From Pseudomonadota bacterium (lineage in GTDB: Bacteria > Pseudomonadota > Gammaproteobacteria > Burkholderiales > SG8-39): a DNA stretch of 59,117 nucleotides. Location: positions 1 through 59,117 of the forward strand of contig JAJZPQ010000019.1 in assembly GCA_021811085.1 (NCBI GenBank), written 5' to 3'. The notes beneath the pieces are model-generated. The model saw only the letters and a program-made list of their open reading frames with translations, made no database searches and was not told the DNA's origin. The position numbers were made by a program, and so were the translations under genes. Positions 1-9,400 of the stretch are shown in pieces. The stretch's first letter is position 1. Each line of letters opens with the position of its first letter.

Positions 1-215
1 GCATTGCCCGCGTTTTGTTCATGGCGGAAGCTGATGAAGCGCATGCCTTCGGCCTGGGCCAGGCGCGCCAGGTCGGTGATGGGAATGCCGACCAGGCCGA
101 AGATCGTGTCGATATCGTTGGCCTTCAGAGCGTCGATTACAAGATGAAACCCGTCGGTCATTTCCACGGCATCACCTGCTGTGGCCGTTGCGGTTTGTTC
201 TGGTCTTGCGGACAT
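1..215 (-). CDS. oxc: Oxalyl-CoA decarboxylase, N-terminal part (cut by window edge)
   Basis: Only the first 71 codons are inside the window. The start is the ATG at 215-213, preceded by a GGAGAGA ribosome site. The translation has a short Thr/Ala-rich leader, then the pyrimidine-binding domain of thiamine-diphosphate enzymes: [35 protein letters not shown] and [12 protein letters not shown]. The spacing and wording match oxalyl-CoA decarboxylase, where the Glu of RHEQ activates the cofactor. The enzyme converts oxalyl-CoA to formyl-CoA and CO2 in the cytoplasm. Its partner Frc, two OxlT-like transporters and formate-handling genes lie 15-31 kb away in this window, and an FNR-like palindrome sits upstream. 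Other TPP enzymes (acetolactate synthase, glyoxylate carboligase) are less likely because of the GIPITDLA segment. The gene continues off the left edge. Confidence 0.88.
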   Translation of the reverse strand, partial: MSARPEQTATATAGDAVEMTDGFHLVIDALKANDIDTIFGLVGIPITDLARLAQAEGMRFISFRHEQNAGN

Positions 216-318
216 GGTCTCTCCTATGTGTTCGGTTATCAAGGGTTTCATGGGCGAAGCCCCTGCATTTCCCGCGCTGGCAGCGCGATTGGCGCGCAGG
301 CGGTCGGTTCAGTGCGTC

Positions 319-361
319 ATCGTAGCGAGGCGGACCGGCATGCATCATTGACCACGGTCAA
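319..361 (-). promoter_or_regulatory. FNR-like palindrome and -10 box of oxc
   Basis: TTGACCACGGTCAA at 348-361 is a perfect TTGAC-N4-GTCAA palindrome. Reading toward oxc, 23 bp separate it from TACGAT (324-319), a fair -10 box. This places the palindrome about 42 bp before the expected start of transcription, the class II position of FNR/CRP activators. Five further copies of the site lie before other oxalate and one-carbon genes. The function is inferred. Confidence 0.7.
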
Positions 362-383
362 TTTTCACCGCATCGCTAAGACT

Positions 384-3140
384 TCAAGCGAACACGGTTT
401 TCCACAGCCCCAGCGTGGCGTCGATGTACCGGGCGAGCGGCGCGTGCGCGACGCGCGCGTATTGCGCGCCGTTCAGCCTCTCTGCATGCTGCAGCCTGCG
501 GTATTCGCGGTAGCCGTCGCGCACCGTCATCGCCAGGGCCAGCGGAATCAGGCCGAGTTCCGCCGCCATTTTCAGTAACGCGATATTGCCCAGATTGGCG
601 GTCAGCTGCGGGTATTGCCGCGCATGCGCGAGCACCAGATATTGCACGATGAACTCGATGTCTATCATGCCGCCGCGGTCGTGCTTGAGGTCGAACAGTT
701 CGCTCTTGTTCGGGTGGGCATCGGCCATCTTCGCCCGCATCGCGACGATTTCGCGTTTGAGCGCCTCGGGGTCGCGGCTGCGGCGCAAGATGGCGCTGCG
801 TTCGGTCTCGAATGCGGCGCCCACCGCGGCGTCGCCGGCGCAGTAGCGCGCGCGTGTGAGCGCCTGGTGCTCCCACACCCAGGCATCCTGCTCCTGGTAC
901 AGGCGAAATGCCTCCACCGAGCTCACCAACAGGCCGCCGGCGCCGTTGGGCCGCAGGCGCAGGTCGGTCTCGAACAGCACCCCCGACGCGGTGGCGCTGG
1001 TGAGCCAGCTGTTGATGCGCTGCGCCAGGCGCGAATACAGCTCGGGCGCGCGCGCATCGTCGTCGTCGTACAGGAAAATGATGTCGAGGTCCGAGGCGTA
1101 GCCCAGTTCCTTGCCGCCGAGCTTGCCGTAGCCGACGACGGCGAAGCGCGGCGCCTCGCGATGGCGATTGCGCAGCTGCGACCAGCACTGCTCCAGCGTA
1201 ATCGCGAGCATCAGGTCGGCGAGCGCCGACAGATGGTCGGCCAGCACTTCGACCGTGAGCTGCCCGGCCAGATCCTGCGCCAGCAGGCGGAAAACCTGGG
1301 CGTGGTGCGCTTCGCGCAGCACGCCCATCTGGCGCTCGGTGTCGCCCTCATGGCGTGCCAGCTGCAGGCGCAGGCCGGCGGCGAATTCCTTCCAGTCCGG
1401 TGCCGCATACAGCGTGCGCACGTCGAGCAGCTCGTCGAGCAGCAGCGGATGGCGCGTGACATAGGCGGCGGCCCAGCCCGATGCGGCCAATAGCTGCACC
1501 ACGCGTTCCAGGGCCTGCGGGTATTCGTGCAGCAGCGCCAGATAGGAACTGCGCCGGCTAATGGCTTCGAGCAGGTCGAGCGTGCGCGCGAGCGCGGTCT
1601 CGGGTGCGCCCGCCTTGGCCGCCAGTTCGATCACGCGCGGCAACAGCGCGTCGTAGCGTTCGCGGCTTGCCTGTGGCAGTTGCGCATAGCGCTGCGAGGC
1701 GCGCGCGGCGGCGAGGCGCGCGTGTGCGGCGCGCGCGTCGGCGAAACCCAGCGTATACAGGCGCTCCTCGGCTGCCTGCTCATCGAGCTCGCCCCGCCAC
1801 AGCGGCGCGCAGGCATGTTCGTTCTGCGCCGGAGCGGCGAACACGCCGTCGAAATGGCGCGACACCTGCTCGCGATGCGCGTCGAGCGCGCGCAGGAATC
1901 CGCCGTAGTCGTCAAAACCCATGGCGCGCGCAACCAGCGCCTGGTCTTCGCTTCCCTCGGGCAGTTCGTGCGTCTGTGCGTCGTCCAGGTATTGCAGGCG
2001 ATGCTCGAGGCGGCGCAGGAAGTCGTAGGCCGCGGCGAGTTCGGCTACCGCCGGTGCGGGCAACAGGCCCTTTTTCTGCAGCAGCGCCAGCACCTGCAGC
2101 GTCGGGCGGATCTGCAGCTCCGCGTCGCGTCCGCCGCGCATCAGCTGGAATGCCTGGGCGATGAATTCGATTTCGCGTATGCCGCCCGGGCCGAGCTTGA
2201 CGTGCCCGGCGAGATCGCGCCGCGCGACCTCGGCGCGGATTTGCGCGTGCAGCGAGCGCATCGCGGCGAAGGCGCCGAAATCGAGATACTTGCGGAATAC
2301 GAACGGCCGCGCGACCGTGCCCAGTTGCTGCGCCAACGCGCCCGCGTCGGCTGTGTCCTTGCTGCTCGTTGCAAGTACGCTGGTGTCGCCACTTGTGGCA
2401 ACGACGCGCGCCTTGATCCAGGCGTAACGCTCCCATTCGCGCCCTTCGGCGATGAAGTAGTTTTCCAGCGCGTCCAGGCTGCAGGCGAGCGGTCCGGAAT
2501 CGCCGTTGGGGCGCAGGCGCATGTCGACGCGGAATACCTGGCCGTCCTCGGTGATATCGGCGAGTACATTGATGAGTCTGCGTCCGAGACGGGTGAAGTA
2601 TTCGTGATTGGACAGCAGCCGCTGCCCAGCGCCGGCAGCGGATGCGGGCGCGCTGGACACGGTCTCGCCTTCTTCCGGATAAACGAAAATCAGGTCGATG
2701 TCGGAGGAGACGTTGAGTTCGCGTCCGCCGAGCTTGCCCATGCCCACCACGATCAGTTCCTGTCTTTTGCCATTTGCGCTCGGTGTGCCGTACTGCGCTT
2801 CCAGCCAGGGGACTAGATGCTCCAGCGCATAGTCCAGGCTGAGCTCGGCCAGGTCGCTCATGCTGGCGACCACTTCGGCCAACGGCGCGCGGCCGCCCAA
2901 GTCGCGCAGCATCACGCGCAGCATGACTTGCCGGCGCAATTGGCGCAGCGCGCGCTTGAGTTCGTCCTCGTCTGCGGGCGCCTCGCGCGCGAGGCAGGCG
3001 CGCATGGCAGCGGTATCGAAAGGCTGTTCGATCGCATCCAGGGCGGCCTGGACCAGTTCCGGTTGGGCTTGCGCCAGGCGCCGGGCGTAGCGCGAATAGC
3101 TTAGCGCGTGGTCTAACGGAATACCCTGATCTGGAGGCAT
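384..3140 (-). CDS. glnE: Bifunctional glutamine synthetase adenylyltransferase/adenylyl-removing enzyme
   Basis: 918 codons, close to the usual length of GlnE (about 946 in E. coli). The protein has the two nucleotidyltransferase halves of the family: GMGKLGGRELNVSSDIDLIF near residues 132-151 (adenylyl-removing half) and GYGKLGGKELGYASDLDIIF near 672-691 (adenylyl-transferring half), each with the paired Asp residues that bind metal. It adds AMP to, or removes it from, glutamine synthetase in response to PII and glutamine. It is transcribed divergently from yhdP across a 117-bp gap, a common betaproteobacterial arrangement. The ATG at 3140 has no strong ribosome site, so the exact start is the least certain part. 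Confidence 0.96.
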   Translation of the reverse strand: MPPDQGIPLDHALSYSRYARRLAQAQPELVQAALDAIEQPFDTAAMRACLAREAPADEDELKRALRQLRRQVMLRVMLRDLGGRAPLAEVVASMSDLAELSLDYALEHLVPWLEAQYGTPSANGKRQELIVVGMGKLGGRELNVSSDIDLIFVYPEEGETVSSAPASAAGAGQRLLSNHEYFTRLGRRLINVLADITEDGQVFRVDMRLRPNGDSGPLACSLDALENYFIAEGREWERYAWIKARVVATSGDTSVLATSSKDTADAGALAQQLGTVARPFVFRKYLDFGAFAAMRSLHAQIRAEVARRDLAGHVKLGPGGIREIEFIAQAFQLMRGGRDAELQIRPTLQVLALLQKKGLLPAPAVAELAAAYDFLRRLEHRLQYLDDAQTHELPEGSEDQALVARAMGFDDYGGFLRALDAHREQVSRHFDGVFAAPAQNEHACAPLWRGELDEQAAEERLYTLGFADARAAHARLAAARASQRYAQLPQASRERYDALLPRVIELAAKAGAPETALARTLDLLEAISRRSSYLALLHEYPQALERVVQLLAASGWAAAYVTRHPLLLDELLDVRTLYAAPDWKEFAAGLRLQLARHEGDTERQMGVLREAHHAQVFRLLAQDLAGQLTVEVLADHLSALADLMLAITLEQCWSQLRNRHREAPRFAVVGYGKLGGKELGYASDLDIIFLYDDDDARAPELYSRLAQRINSWLTSATASGVLFETDLRLRPNGAGGLLVSSVEAFRLYQEQDAWVWEHQALTRARYCAGDAAVGAAFETERSAILRRSRDPEALKREIVAMRAKMADAHPNKSELFDLKHDRGGMIDIEFIVQYLVLAHARQYPQLTANLGNIALLKMAAELGLIPLALAMTVRDGYREYRRLQHAERLNGAQYARVAHAPLARYIDATLGLWKTVFA

Positions 3141-3257
3141 TGGGAGATGTTTTGCAGGTAAAATGATACGTTACGTTATCTGTTTTTTTCAGCGCGCGCG
3201 TTCATTGTAGGGCTTTCGCCGAAACGCGCCCAATCAGCATGGGAAACCCGTCTCCGG

Positions 3258-6200
3258 ATGGTTCGATCCGACCAAACCGAAACTAGCTCCACGCCGCCTG
3301 CCGCAGAGGAATTTTCGCCGCTGGCGGAACTCGGCGTCGCACCGGAGCGGCGCAGCCTGGTGCGCCGGCTGCTGCGCTTCGCCGGCATCGCCGCGCTTAG
3401 CGCCTATTTCGGCTTTGCTGCCGTGGTGCTGGTGCTGCGCTTTTGGGCTCTGCCGTGGATCGAAGCGCATCCGGAACTCGTCGCGCAGGCGATTTCGCGC
3501 AATATCGGCCAGCGCGTCAGCATCGGCAGCGTCGATTCCGGCTGGCAGGGACTGCGCCCCTTTCTTGCGCTGACCGAATTGCGGCTGTACGACGGCGACG
3601 AGCACGTCGCCTTGTCGCTGCCCGCGGTGTCCTGCACCCTGGCGTGGGATTCGCTCGTGTTCGGCACCCTGCGTTTCCATTCCCTTACCCTGGACAAACC
3701 GCACCTGAATGTCCGCCGCGATCAGGACGGGTTGCTCTATGTCGCCGGCGTCAAGCTCAAAACCGAGGACGCCGGCGCGGGTTTCGCCGACTGGCTGTTG
3801 GCGCAGCGCGAAGTCATCGTCCGCGATGCGCAGCTGGGCTGGGACGATCAGCTGCGCCGGGCGCCGCTGCTGTCTCTGGCCGATCTGAATTTCGTCATGC
3901 GCAACCGCGGCAGCCACCACCGTTTCGCGCTGCACGCGCAACCGGCGCGCGAGCTCGCTTCCGCGTTCGACCTGCGCGGCGACCTGGAAGGCGCAACGCT
4001 GGAGCAGCTGCAGGCCTGGACCGGCAAGCTCTATGCCGAATTCGCCTACACCGATCTCGCCGCTTGGCACCCCTGGATCGATTATCCGCTGGAGATACAG
4101 CATGGGCAGGGCGGCCTGAGGCTATGGCTGGACTTTGCCAACAAGCGCTTGGAGCAGGTGACGGCGGACGTGGCGCTGGGCGGCATCAGTGCGCGCCTCG
4201 CGCCCGATCTGCCGCTGCTGGAAATGCGTTCGCTGCAGGGGCGGCTGTCGGCGCGGCGCGCCCGCGGCGGCTACGAAGTGAGCGGCAAGCAGGTGGCGCT
4301 CGAACTGCAATCCGGCGTCACGCTGCCGCCGGCGCAGTTCGCGCTGCAGTGGCAGCCCGCGGACGGCGAGCGCGCAGAGCAGGGCGAGGCGCGCATCGAC
4401 GCGCTGGAATTGCAGCCGCTGGCCCTGCTGGGCGAGTACCTGCCGCTGCCGCAACCGCTGCGCAAATTCCTCGCCGATGCCGCGCCTCAGGGCAGCGTTT
4501 CCGATATGCACTTCGATTGGCAGGGCCCGCTGCAGAGCCCGCAGCGCTATAACGCGCGCGGGCATTTCGAGCGGCTGGGCATGCGTGCCTACGCCAATGT
4601 TCCCGGGTTCTCCGGTATCAGCGGCAACATCGACGGCAACGAAAAGGGCGGCAGCGCACTGCTCAATTCGGGCAAGGTGCGAGTGGATCTGCCGGGCGCA
4701 TTTGCCGAAGCGGCGCACGATCTGGACACGCTCACCGCGCAGCTCGCGTGGAGCGAGGCCGGCGGGCAGCTGCAGTTGAAGCTGTCCAACATTGCGTTTG
4801 CCAACGCCGACCTCGCGGGCACCGCTTTCGGCACCTATACCACCGCGGCGGCCGGACCCGGCGTGATCGATCTCACCGCGCGGCTGAGCCGCGCCGATGC
4901 GCGCCATGTAACGCGCTACGTTCCATTCCTGGACAAGGAGCCGCTCGATTGGCTGAACCAGGCTCTGCTTGCCGGACATGCGAACGACGTCAGCCTGCGC
5001 CTCAAGGGCAACCTCAAGGACTTCCCGTTTCAGAGCAAACAAGACGGACTGTTCCAGATTGCGGCCAGGGTGCTGGATGGGCGCCTAAGCTACGCGCCGG
5101 GCTGGCCGAGCATAGACGGCATCGATGCAGATCTGCATTTCGACGGCAAGCGCATGGAGATCGTCAGCCGCAAAGCGAACGTGCTCGGCACCAAAGTGAT
5201 CAATGCGCATGTCGTCCTGGCAGACCTGTTCGCGCAGGACCGCAGGCTCGAGGTGCGCGGCCAGGCCGAAGGACCGACCGCCGAGTTCCTCAAATTCGTC
5301 GCGCAAAGCCCGGTGAACGATCTGATCGGCGGTGTCACCGCAGACATGAGTGCCGTGGGCAACGGCAAGCTGCAGCTCAAGCTCGAGCTGCCGCTCGCGC
5401 ATCCGCAAGAGGTCAAAGTGGCGGGCAGCTATCAGCTGATCGGAAATCAGGTGCGCATCGATCCCGAATGGCCGCCGGTGACCCAAGTGAGCGGGCGTCT
5501 CGAATTCACCGACAGCAGCGTAAACATGCGCGCGGTCAACGCGCAGTTCCTCGGCGGCCCGGTCGTGGTCGGCATCGCCAGCCAACGCGACGGCAGTATC
5601 GCCGTCAATGCGCGCGGCACGCTCAACGCCGCAGCGCTGCAAGCGGCGCTGGGGCAGCCGCTGCTGCGCCAGTTGAGCGGCAGCACCGCCTGGAGTTCGG
5701 TCATGAGTTTTCGCCGGCGCGGCGTGAGCATCGTGGTGGAATCCGGACTGCAAGGCCTGGTGTCGACGCTGCCGGCGCCGCTGGCCAAGGCGAGCGCCGA
5801 CGTGCTGCCGCTGCGTTTCGAGCACACGGTCAGCACCGAGGCACGCAAGGACGGCTGGAGCGGGCCGCCGTCGACCGATCGCAGCACGCTCGAGTTGGGC
5901 AAGGTCCTGCGCATGGAGGTGCAGCGCCGCCGCGACAACGGAAAAATGGTGATCCAGCGCGGAGCGATCGGCCTCAACGAGTCGCCCCGGCTGCCCGAAA
6001 CGGGCGTTGTGCTCAACGGCAACGCGTCCGAACTGGACCTCGATCAATGGCTGCATGCGCTCGGCGGCTCCGACGGAGCGCCGTTGCCGCTGACTTCGCT
6101 CAGTCTCAAGGTGGGCGCCCTGGATGTGTACGGCAAGCGGATTAACAATGTCACGTTGCGCGCCGGCTTCCACGGCAACGACTGGCTCGCCAATATCGAT

Positions 6201-7187
6201 GCGCGCGAACTCTCGGGCGACGTGCACTGGCGCTCCCAGGGCAAGGGCCGGGTGAGCGCGCAGCTTTCGCATTTCACGTTTCCCGAGCCTACGCCGGGCA
6301 AGGCTGCAGATGACGTGCCGCCGAAGGAGCTGCCCGGGCTCGACATCGTTGCCGACAATCTGGTCGTGCACGACAAGAAGCTCGGGCGGCTGGAGCTCAC
6401 GGCGGCGAATGCGGGGCTGGACTGGCGCATAGAAAAGCTGACCCTGACGACGCCGGAATCCCGCTTGAGCGCCGACGGCCTGTGGCAGGGCGTCGCGGCA
6501 CAGCAGCGCACCAGCGTCAATCTCAAGCTCGAAGTCAGCGACGTGGGGAAATACCTGGAGCGTATCGGCTATCCGGGCAGCATGCAGCGCGGCAGGGCGA
6601 CGCTGACGGGCACGCTCAACTGGGCCGGAGGCCCGCAAAGCATCGATTACCCCAGCCTGTCCGGGAACCTGTCGCTGATTGCGGAAAAAGGTCAGTTCCT
6701 CAAGATCGAGCCGGGCATAGGCAAGCTGCTGGGCATCCTCAGCCTGCAGGCGCTGCCGCGGCGCATCACCCTGGACTTTCGCGATATTTTCAGCGAAGGC
6801 TTCGCCTTCGATAACATCACCTGTACCGCAGCGGTGACCAAGGGCGTGCTGCGCACCAAAGACTTCGTCATGCGTGGACCTTCGGCGCAGGTGGCGATGT
6901 CCGGCGACATCGATGTCGCGCAGGAAACGCAGGCGCTGCACGTGCGCGTGGTGCCCAGCGTGGGCGACAGCCTGTCGGTTGCGGGCATCATGCTTGCCCA
7001 CCCGATTGCGGGGGTCGCGACGTTTCTGGCGCAGCGCCTGCTCAAGGACCCGCTGGGCCAAGCCTTCGCCTACGAGTATGCGGTGAGCGGCACCTGGGCC
7101 GACCCCAAAGTGGAGAAGCTCGCGCGCGAAACGCCGGCGGGAACCTCGCGCGACCAGCCCGTCGACGGCCTCGGCGATCTGAAGTGA
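3258..7187 (+). CDS. yhdP: YhdP-family (AsmA-like) envelope lipid-transport protein
   Basis: 1309 residues, similar in length to E. coli YhdP (1266). A cytoplasmic N-terminus of about 35 residues is followed by one membrane helix (roughly 38-62, ending in VVLVLRFWALPWI). Next comes the family's conserved start IGQRVSIGSVDSGWQGLRP, then a very long periplasmic region of beta-rich repeats, and a C-terminal AsmA-like section containing GNLSLIAEKGQFLKIEPGIG. Proteins of this family bridge the inner and outer membranes and take part in phospholipid movement to the outer membrane. Directly upstream and divergent is glnE; downstream are the nitrilase gene and, after an insertion, tldD. The family assignment is firm; the role is inferred from E. 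coli work. Confidence 0.93.
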   Translation: MVRSDQTETSSTPPAAEEFSPLAELGVAPERRSLVRRLLRFAGIAALSAYFGFAAVVLVLRFWALPWIEAHPELVAQAISRNIGQRVSIGSVDSGWQGLRPFLALTELRLYDGDEHVALSLPAVSCTLAWDSLVFGTLRFHSLTLDKPHLNVRRDQDGLLYVAGVKLKTEDAGAGFADWLLAQREVIVRDAQLGWDDQLRRAPLLSLADLNFVMRNRGSHHRFALHAQPARELASAFDLRGDLEGATLEQLQAWTGKLYAEFAYTDLAAWHPWIDYPLEIQHGQGGLRLWLDFANKRLEQVTADVALGGISARLAPDLPLLEMRSLQGRLSARRARGGYEVSGKQVALELQSGVTLPPAQFALQWQPADGERAEQGEARIDALELQPLALLGEYLPLPQPLRKFLADAAPQGSVSDMHFDWQGPLQSPQRYNARGHFERLGMRAYANVPGFSGISGNIDGNEKGGSALLNSGKVRVDLPGAFAEAAHDLDTLTAQLAWSEAGGQLQLKLSNIAFANADLAGTAFGTYTTAAAGPGVIDLTARLSRADARHVTRYVPFLDKEPLDWLNQALLAGHANDVSLRLKGNLKDFPFQSKQDGLFQIAARVLDGRLSYAPGWPSIDGIDADLHFDGKRMEIVSRKANVLGTKVINAHVVLADLFAQDRRLEVRGQAEGPTAEFLKFVAQSPVNDLIGGVTADMSAVGNGKLQLKLELPLAHPQEVKVAGSYQLIGNQVRIDPEWPPVTQVSGRLEFTDSSVNMRAVNAQFLGGPVVVGIASQRDGSIAVNARGTLNAAALQAALGQPLLRQLSGSTAWSSVMSFRRRGVSIVVESGLQGLVSTLPAPLAKASADVLPLRFEHTVSTEARKDGWSGPPSTDRSTLELGKVLRMEVQRRRDNGKMVIQRGAIGLNESPRLPETGVVLNGNASELDLDQWLHALGGSDGAPLPLTSLSLKVGALDVYGKRINNVTLRAGFHGNDWLANIDARELSGDVHWRSQGKGRVSAQLSHFTFPEPTPGKAADDVPPKELPGLDIVADNLVVHDKKLGRLELTAANAGLDWRIEKLTLTTPESRLSADGLWQGVAAQQRTSVNLKLEVSDVGKYLERIGYPGSMQRGRATLTGTLNWAGGPQSIDYPSLSGNLSLIAEKGQFLKIEPGIGKLLGILSLQALPRRITLDFRDIFSEGFAFDNITCTAAVTKGVLRTKDFVMRGPSAQVAMSGDIDVAQETQALHVRVVPSVGDSLSVAGIMLAHPIAGVATFLAQRLLKDPLGQAFAYEYAVSGTWADPKVEKLARETPAGTSRDQPVDGLGDLK

Positions 7188-7192
7188 GCTTC

Positions 7193-7326
7193 GATTCTGT
7201 TGCAATATGAGGGGATATCCCCCGAGGGGACTTTCCCCTCAAGGGGGATCAACACCTTCGGGGCGCCTCCCCTCATACTCCCCTATATTTGGCCGTTGCA
7301 AAATTCATTTTGCAAGGGGTTCTTAG
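7193..7326. repeat. Structured intergenic repeat, family 2, copy 1
   Basis: The gap between yhdP and the amidase gene is filled by a palindrome-rich element also found at 24403-24511. Shared parts are GAGGGGA-(t/a)-ATCCCC, GGGACTT, TTCGGG-x-CGCCTCCCCTC, CTCCCCTA and a final A/T-rich hairpin. In this copy that hairpin is GCAAAAT-tc-ATTTTGC, and the same TTGCAA variant starts the element. In the other copy the stem is GTAACAAAA-tgac-TTTTGTTAC and its start carries the matching TAACAAAA. The stem is kept while its sequence changes. Confidence 0.7.
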
Positions 7327-7365
7327 GTATCATTCATCCCGGAGCCGACGAGAGGATCACGATCC

Positions 7366-8175
7366 ATGGCTGAAGGCAGGTTCAAGATTGCAGCGGTGCA
7401 AATGGTATCCGAGCCCGAAGTGCAGGCGAATCTGGCGGCTGCAGGCGAATTGATCGCGCAAGCCGCGGGCGAGGGCGCGCGCCTGGTGGCGCTGCCGGAG
7501 TACTTCTGCCTCCTCGGCCGGCGCGACCGCGACAAGGTGGAGGTGCGCGAAGAGTACGGACACGGACCGATACAGGATTTCCTCGCCGCGGCGGCGGCGA
7601 ACAACAAGGTATGGCTGGTCGGCGGCTCGGCGCCGCTCGCCTGCGCCGACCCGGATAAGGTGAGGAACACTTGTCTCGTGTTCGACGATAGCGGCCGGCG
7701 TGTCGCGCGCTACGACAAGATCCATCTGTTCGGCTTCGATCTCGGAACGGAGCGCTTCCAGGAGTCGCGCAGCATCGAGCCGGGCAGCGAGGTGGTCACG
7801 CTCGCTACGCCTTTCGGCAGGCTGGGTCTGTCGATCTGCTACGACCTGCGCTTTCCGGAGATGTATCGCAAGATGGGGACGGTGGACCTTATTCTCGTGC
7901 CCTCGTCCTTTACCGCCACCACGGGCAAGGCGCACTGGGAAATCCTGCTGCGTGCGCGCGCGGTCGAGAACCAGGCTTACGTGCTCGCCCCGGCGCAGGG
8001 CGGGCATCACCAGAACGGCCGCGACACCTGGGGCCACAGCATGATCATCGATCCCTGGGGCAAGGTGCTCGCCGATTTGCCGAGCGGACCCGGCGTGGTC
8101 ACGGCCGAGATCGATCATGCCGAGATCGAGCGCGTGCGCCGCAGCCTGCCGGCGCTCACGCACAGGGTGATGTAA
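7366..8175 (+). CDS. Carbon-nitrogen hydrolase (Nit1/omega-amidase-like, deaminated-glutathione amidase family)
   Basis: 269 residues with the nitrilase catalytic triad in place: Glu45 in VALPEYFCLLG, Lys117 in ARYDKIHLFGFD and Cys158 in LSICYDLRFPEMY. These contexts fit the Nit/NitFhit branch, which hydrolyses deaminated glutathione or short omega-amides in the cytoplasm, better than plant-type nitrilases or biotinidases. The gene follows yhdP in the same direction and in relatives usually sits just before tldD, which here is displaced by about 3.8 kb. The ATG at 7366 follows GAGAGGATCACGATCC. The exact substrate cannot be read from sequence. Confidence 0.9.
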   Translation: MAEGRFKIAAVQMVSEPEVQANLAAAGELIAQAAGEGARLVALPEYFCLLGRRDRDKVEVREEYGHGPIQDFLAAAAANNKVWLVGGSAPLACADPDKVRNTCLVFDDSGRRVARYDKIHLFGFDLGTERFQESRSIEPGSEVVTLATPFGRLGLSICYDLRFPEMYRKMGTVDLILVPSSFTATTGKAHWEILLRARAVENQAYVLAPAQGGHHQNGRDTWGHSMIIDPWGKVLADLPSGPGVVTAEIDHAEIERVRRSLPALTHRVM

Positions 8176-8204
8176 GGGGCGGCCTGCGCGCCGCCCGGCT
8201 CAGC

Positions 8205-9260
8205 TCAGCGGTAGGCCTCGGCACACTTGGCGATACCGGCGTTGGTGGCGAACTTGAGGCAAGAGCGCGCATCCGCGCGCGACTTCGATCTGCCGGCCTT
8301 CGCTGCCGTCGCCGCAGGCCTGCTCGTCAGCGCGGCGATGCGCTCGCCGGCCTGGGTCGAAGCGTTCTTCACCTCTGCCACCAGCGCGGCGTAGACGAGG
8401 CCGTAGAACCATTTGGCGTCCTCGGTTTCGTACAGGGCGGCGTACTTCGCGAGGTCGGCGTCGCTCGCATCCTTGTAGCTGTAGGCGAGCCCGAGCAGCG
8501 TTGCATCGCGGATCTTTTGCGTCTGCGCGTCGCGCTGTTTCTCTATCGACTTGTCCATCGCGGCGGCCTTGGGCGTGCCCGCGCCGGCAATGCCCGAGGA
8601 CAGCGCTTTCATCGAAACAAAGGCCGTTTCGACCGCCAGGTCGCTGGCCCTGCTCGCGGCATCAATACGCTTCACCAGGGCTTCACGCTCGGGCTTGGTC
8701 GCTGCCGCGCTGTGGGCGAACTTGGCGAGTTCCTGCGGCGACTGCGCCGCGCGCTCCATCTCGACCATGCTCTTAGCCGTCGGCGTGGAATACGCCTTGA
8801 GCAGCGCCTGCATGCGCTTCTGGTCGAAATTCTGCTTCAGGTCGGTGCTGACCCGGGTTTGAAATCCCTCCGCGGTAAAAGACTGGGCCATCGCGTTTTC
8901 GACTGCCTGTACCGTTGCGGCGGGCGCCTTCTTCTGCTGCGTCGCAGCCTGGCTCACGCCGGCCATCAGGTGCTGCGGCAGCTGCGCCAGCTGCTGCTTC
9001 AATCCCGTAGCAGCCAGCACGTCCTCGATCAGTTTGTCCTGCGCCTTGGCGATGTCGGCCGGCGACTGCGGTTTCGGCGCCACGGGCTTAGTCGCCGCCG
9101 GTCTGACCGGTGCCGGCGGCGGTGCCGGCTGTTCCATGAAATACTGCCAGCCGAACCAGCCGGCCGCGGCGAGCACGATCACTCCGCCGGCGATGAGCGG
9201 AAGCTGTTTCTTGTCGAGCGTGAGCTTGGGGACGCTGAGCTTGGGAAGATTGAGCGCCAT
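8205..9260 (-). CDS. Membrane-anchored protein of unknown function
   Basis: 351 residues. A short cytoplasmic stretch repeats the pattern L-x-V-P-K-L and is followed by one membrane helix (about residues 25-43, IAGGVIVLAAAGWFGWQYF). Then comes a Pro/Ala/Lys linker (46-72) and an Ala-rich helical domain of about 280 residues with no motif I recognise. The topology suggests a single-pass inner-membrane protein with a periplasmic domain. The ATG at 9260 is preceded by AGGGAG. The gene is convergent with the amidase gene, 29 bp apart. There are few Cys residues and no catalytic signature. I do not assign a function. Confidence 0.75.
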   Translation of the reverse strand: MALNLPKLSVPKLTLDKKQLPLIAGGVIVLAAAGWFGWQYFMEQPAPPPAPVRPAATKPVAPKPQSPADIAKAQDKLIEDVLAATGLKQQLAQLPQHLMAGVSQAATQQKKAPAATVQAVENAMAQSFTAEGFQTRVSTDLKQNFDQKRMQALLKAYSTPTAKSMVEMERAAQSPQELAKFAHSAAATKPEREALVKRIDAASRASDLAVETAFVSMKALSSGIAGAGTPKAAAMDKSIEKQRDAQTQKIRDATLLGLAYSYKDASDADLAKYAALYETEDAKWFYGLVYAALVAEVKNASTQAGERIAALTSRPAATAAKAGRSKSRADARSCLKFATNAGIAKCAEAYR

Positions 9261-9400
9261 TTCGGACTCCCTTAGTCGCGGTTATTGCCCTTGGCCGACA
9301 GCCGTTATCGGGCCCCGAGTAGATTGTTAAGCCTATTGTAAGGCAAAAGAACGCGTTTCAGCACTTCGCGCCGCGCGCTGGCGCGTGCATGGCTGCGTGC

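Noticed and set aside
5085-7205. 700-codon minus-strand open frame opposite yhdP
   Set aside because: Shadow frame of the yhdP gene, with no recognisable domain and His/Arg-rich composition typical of antisense translation.
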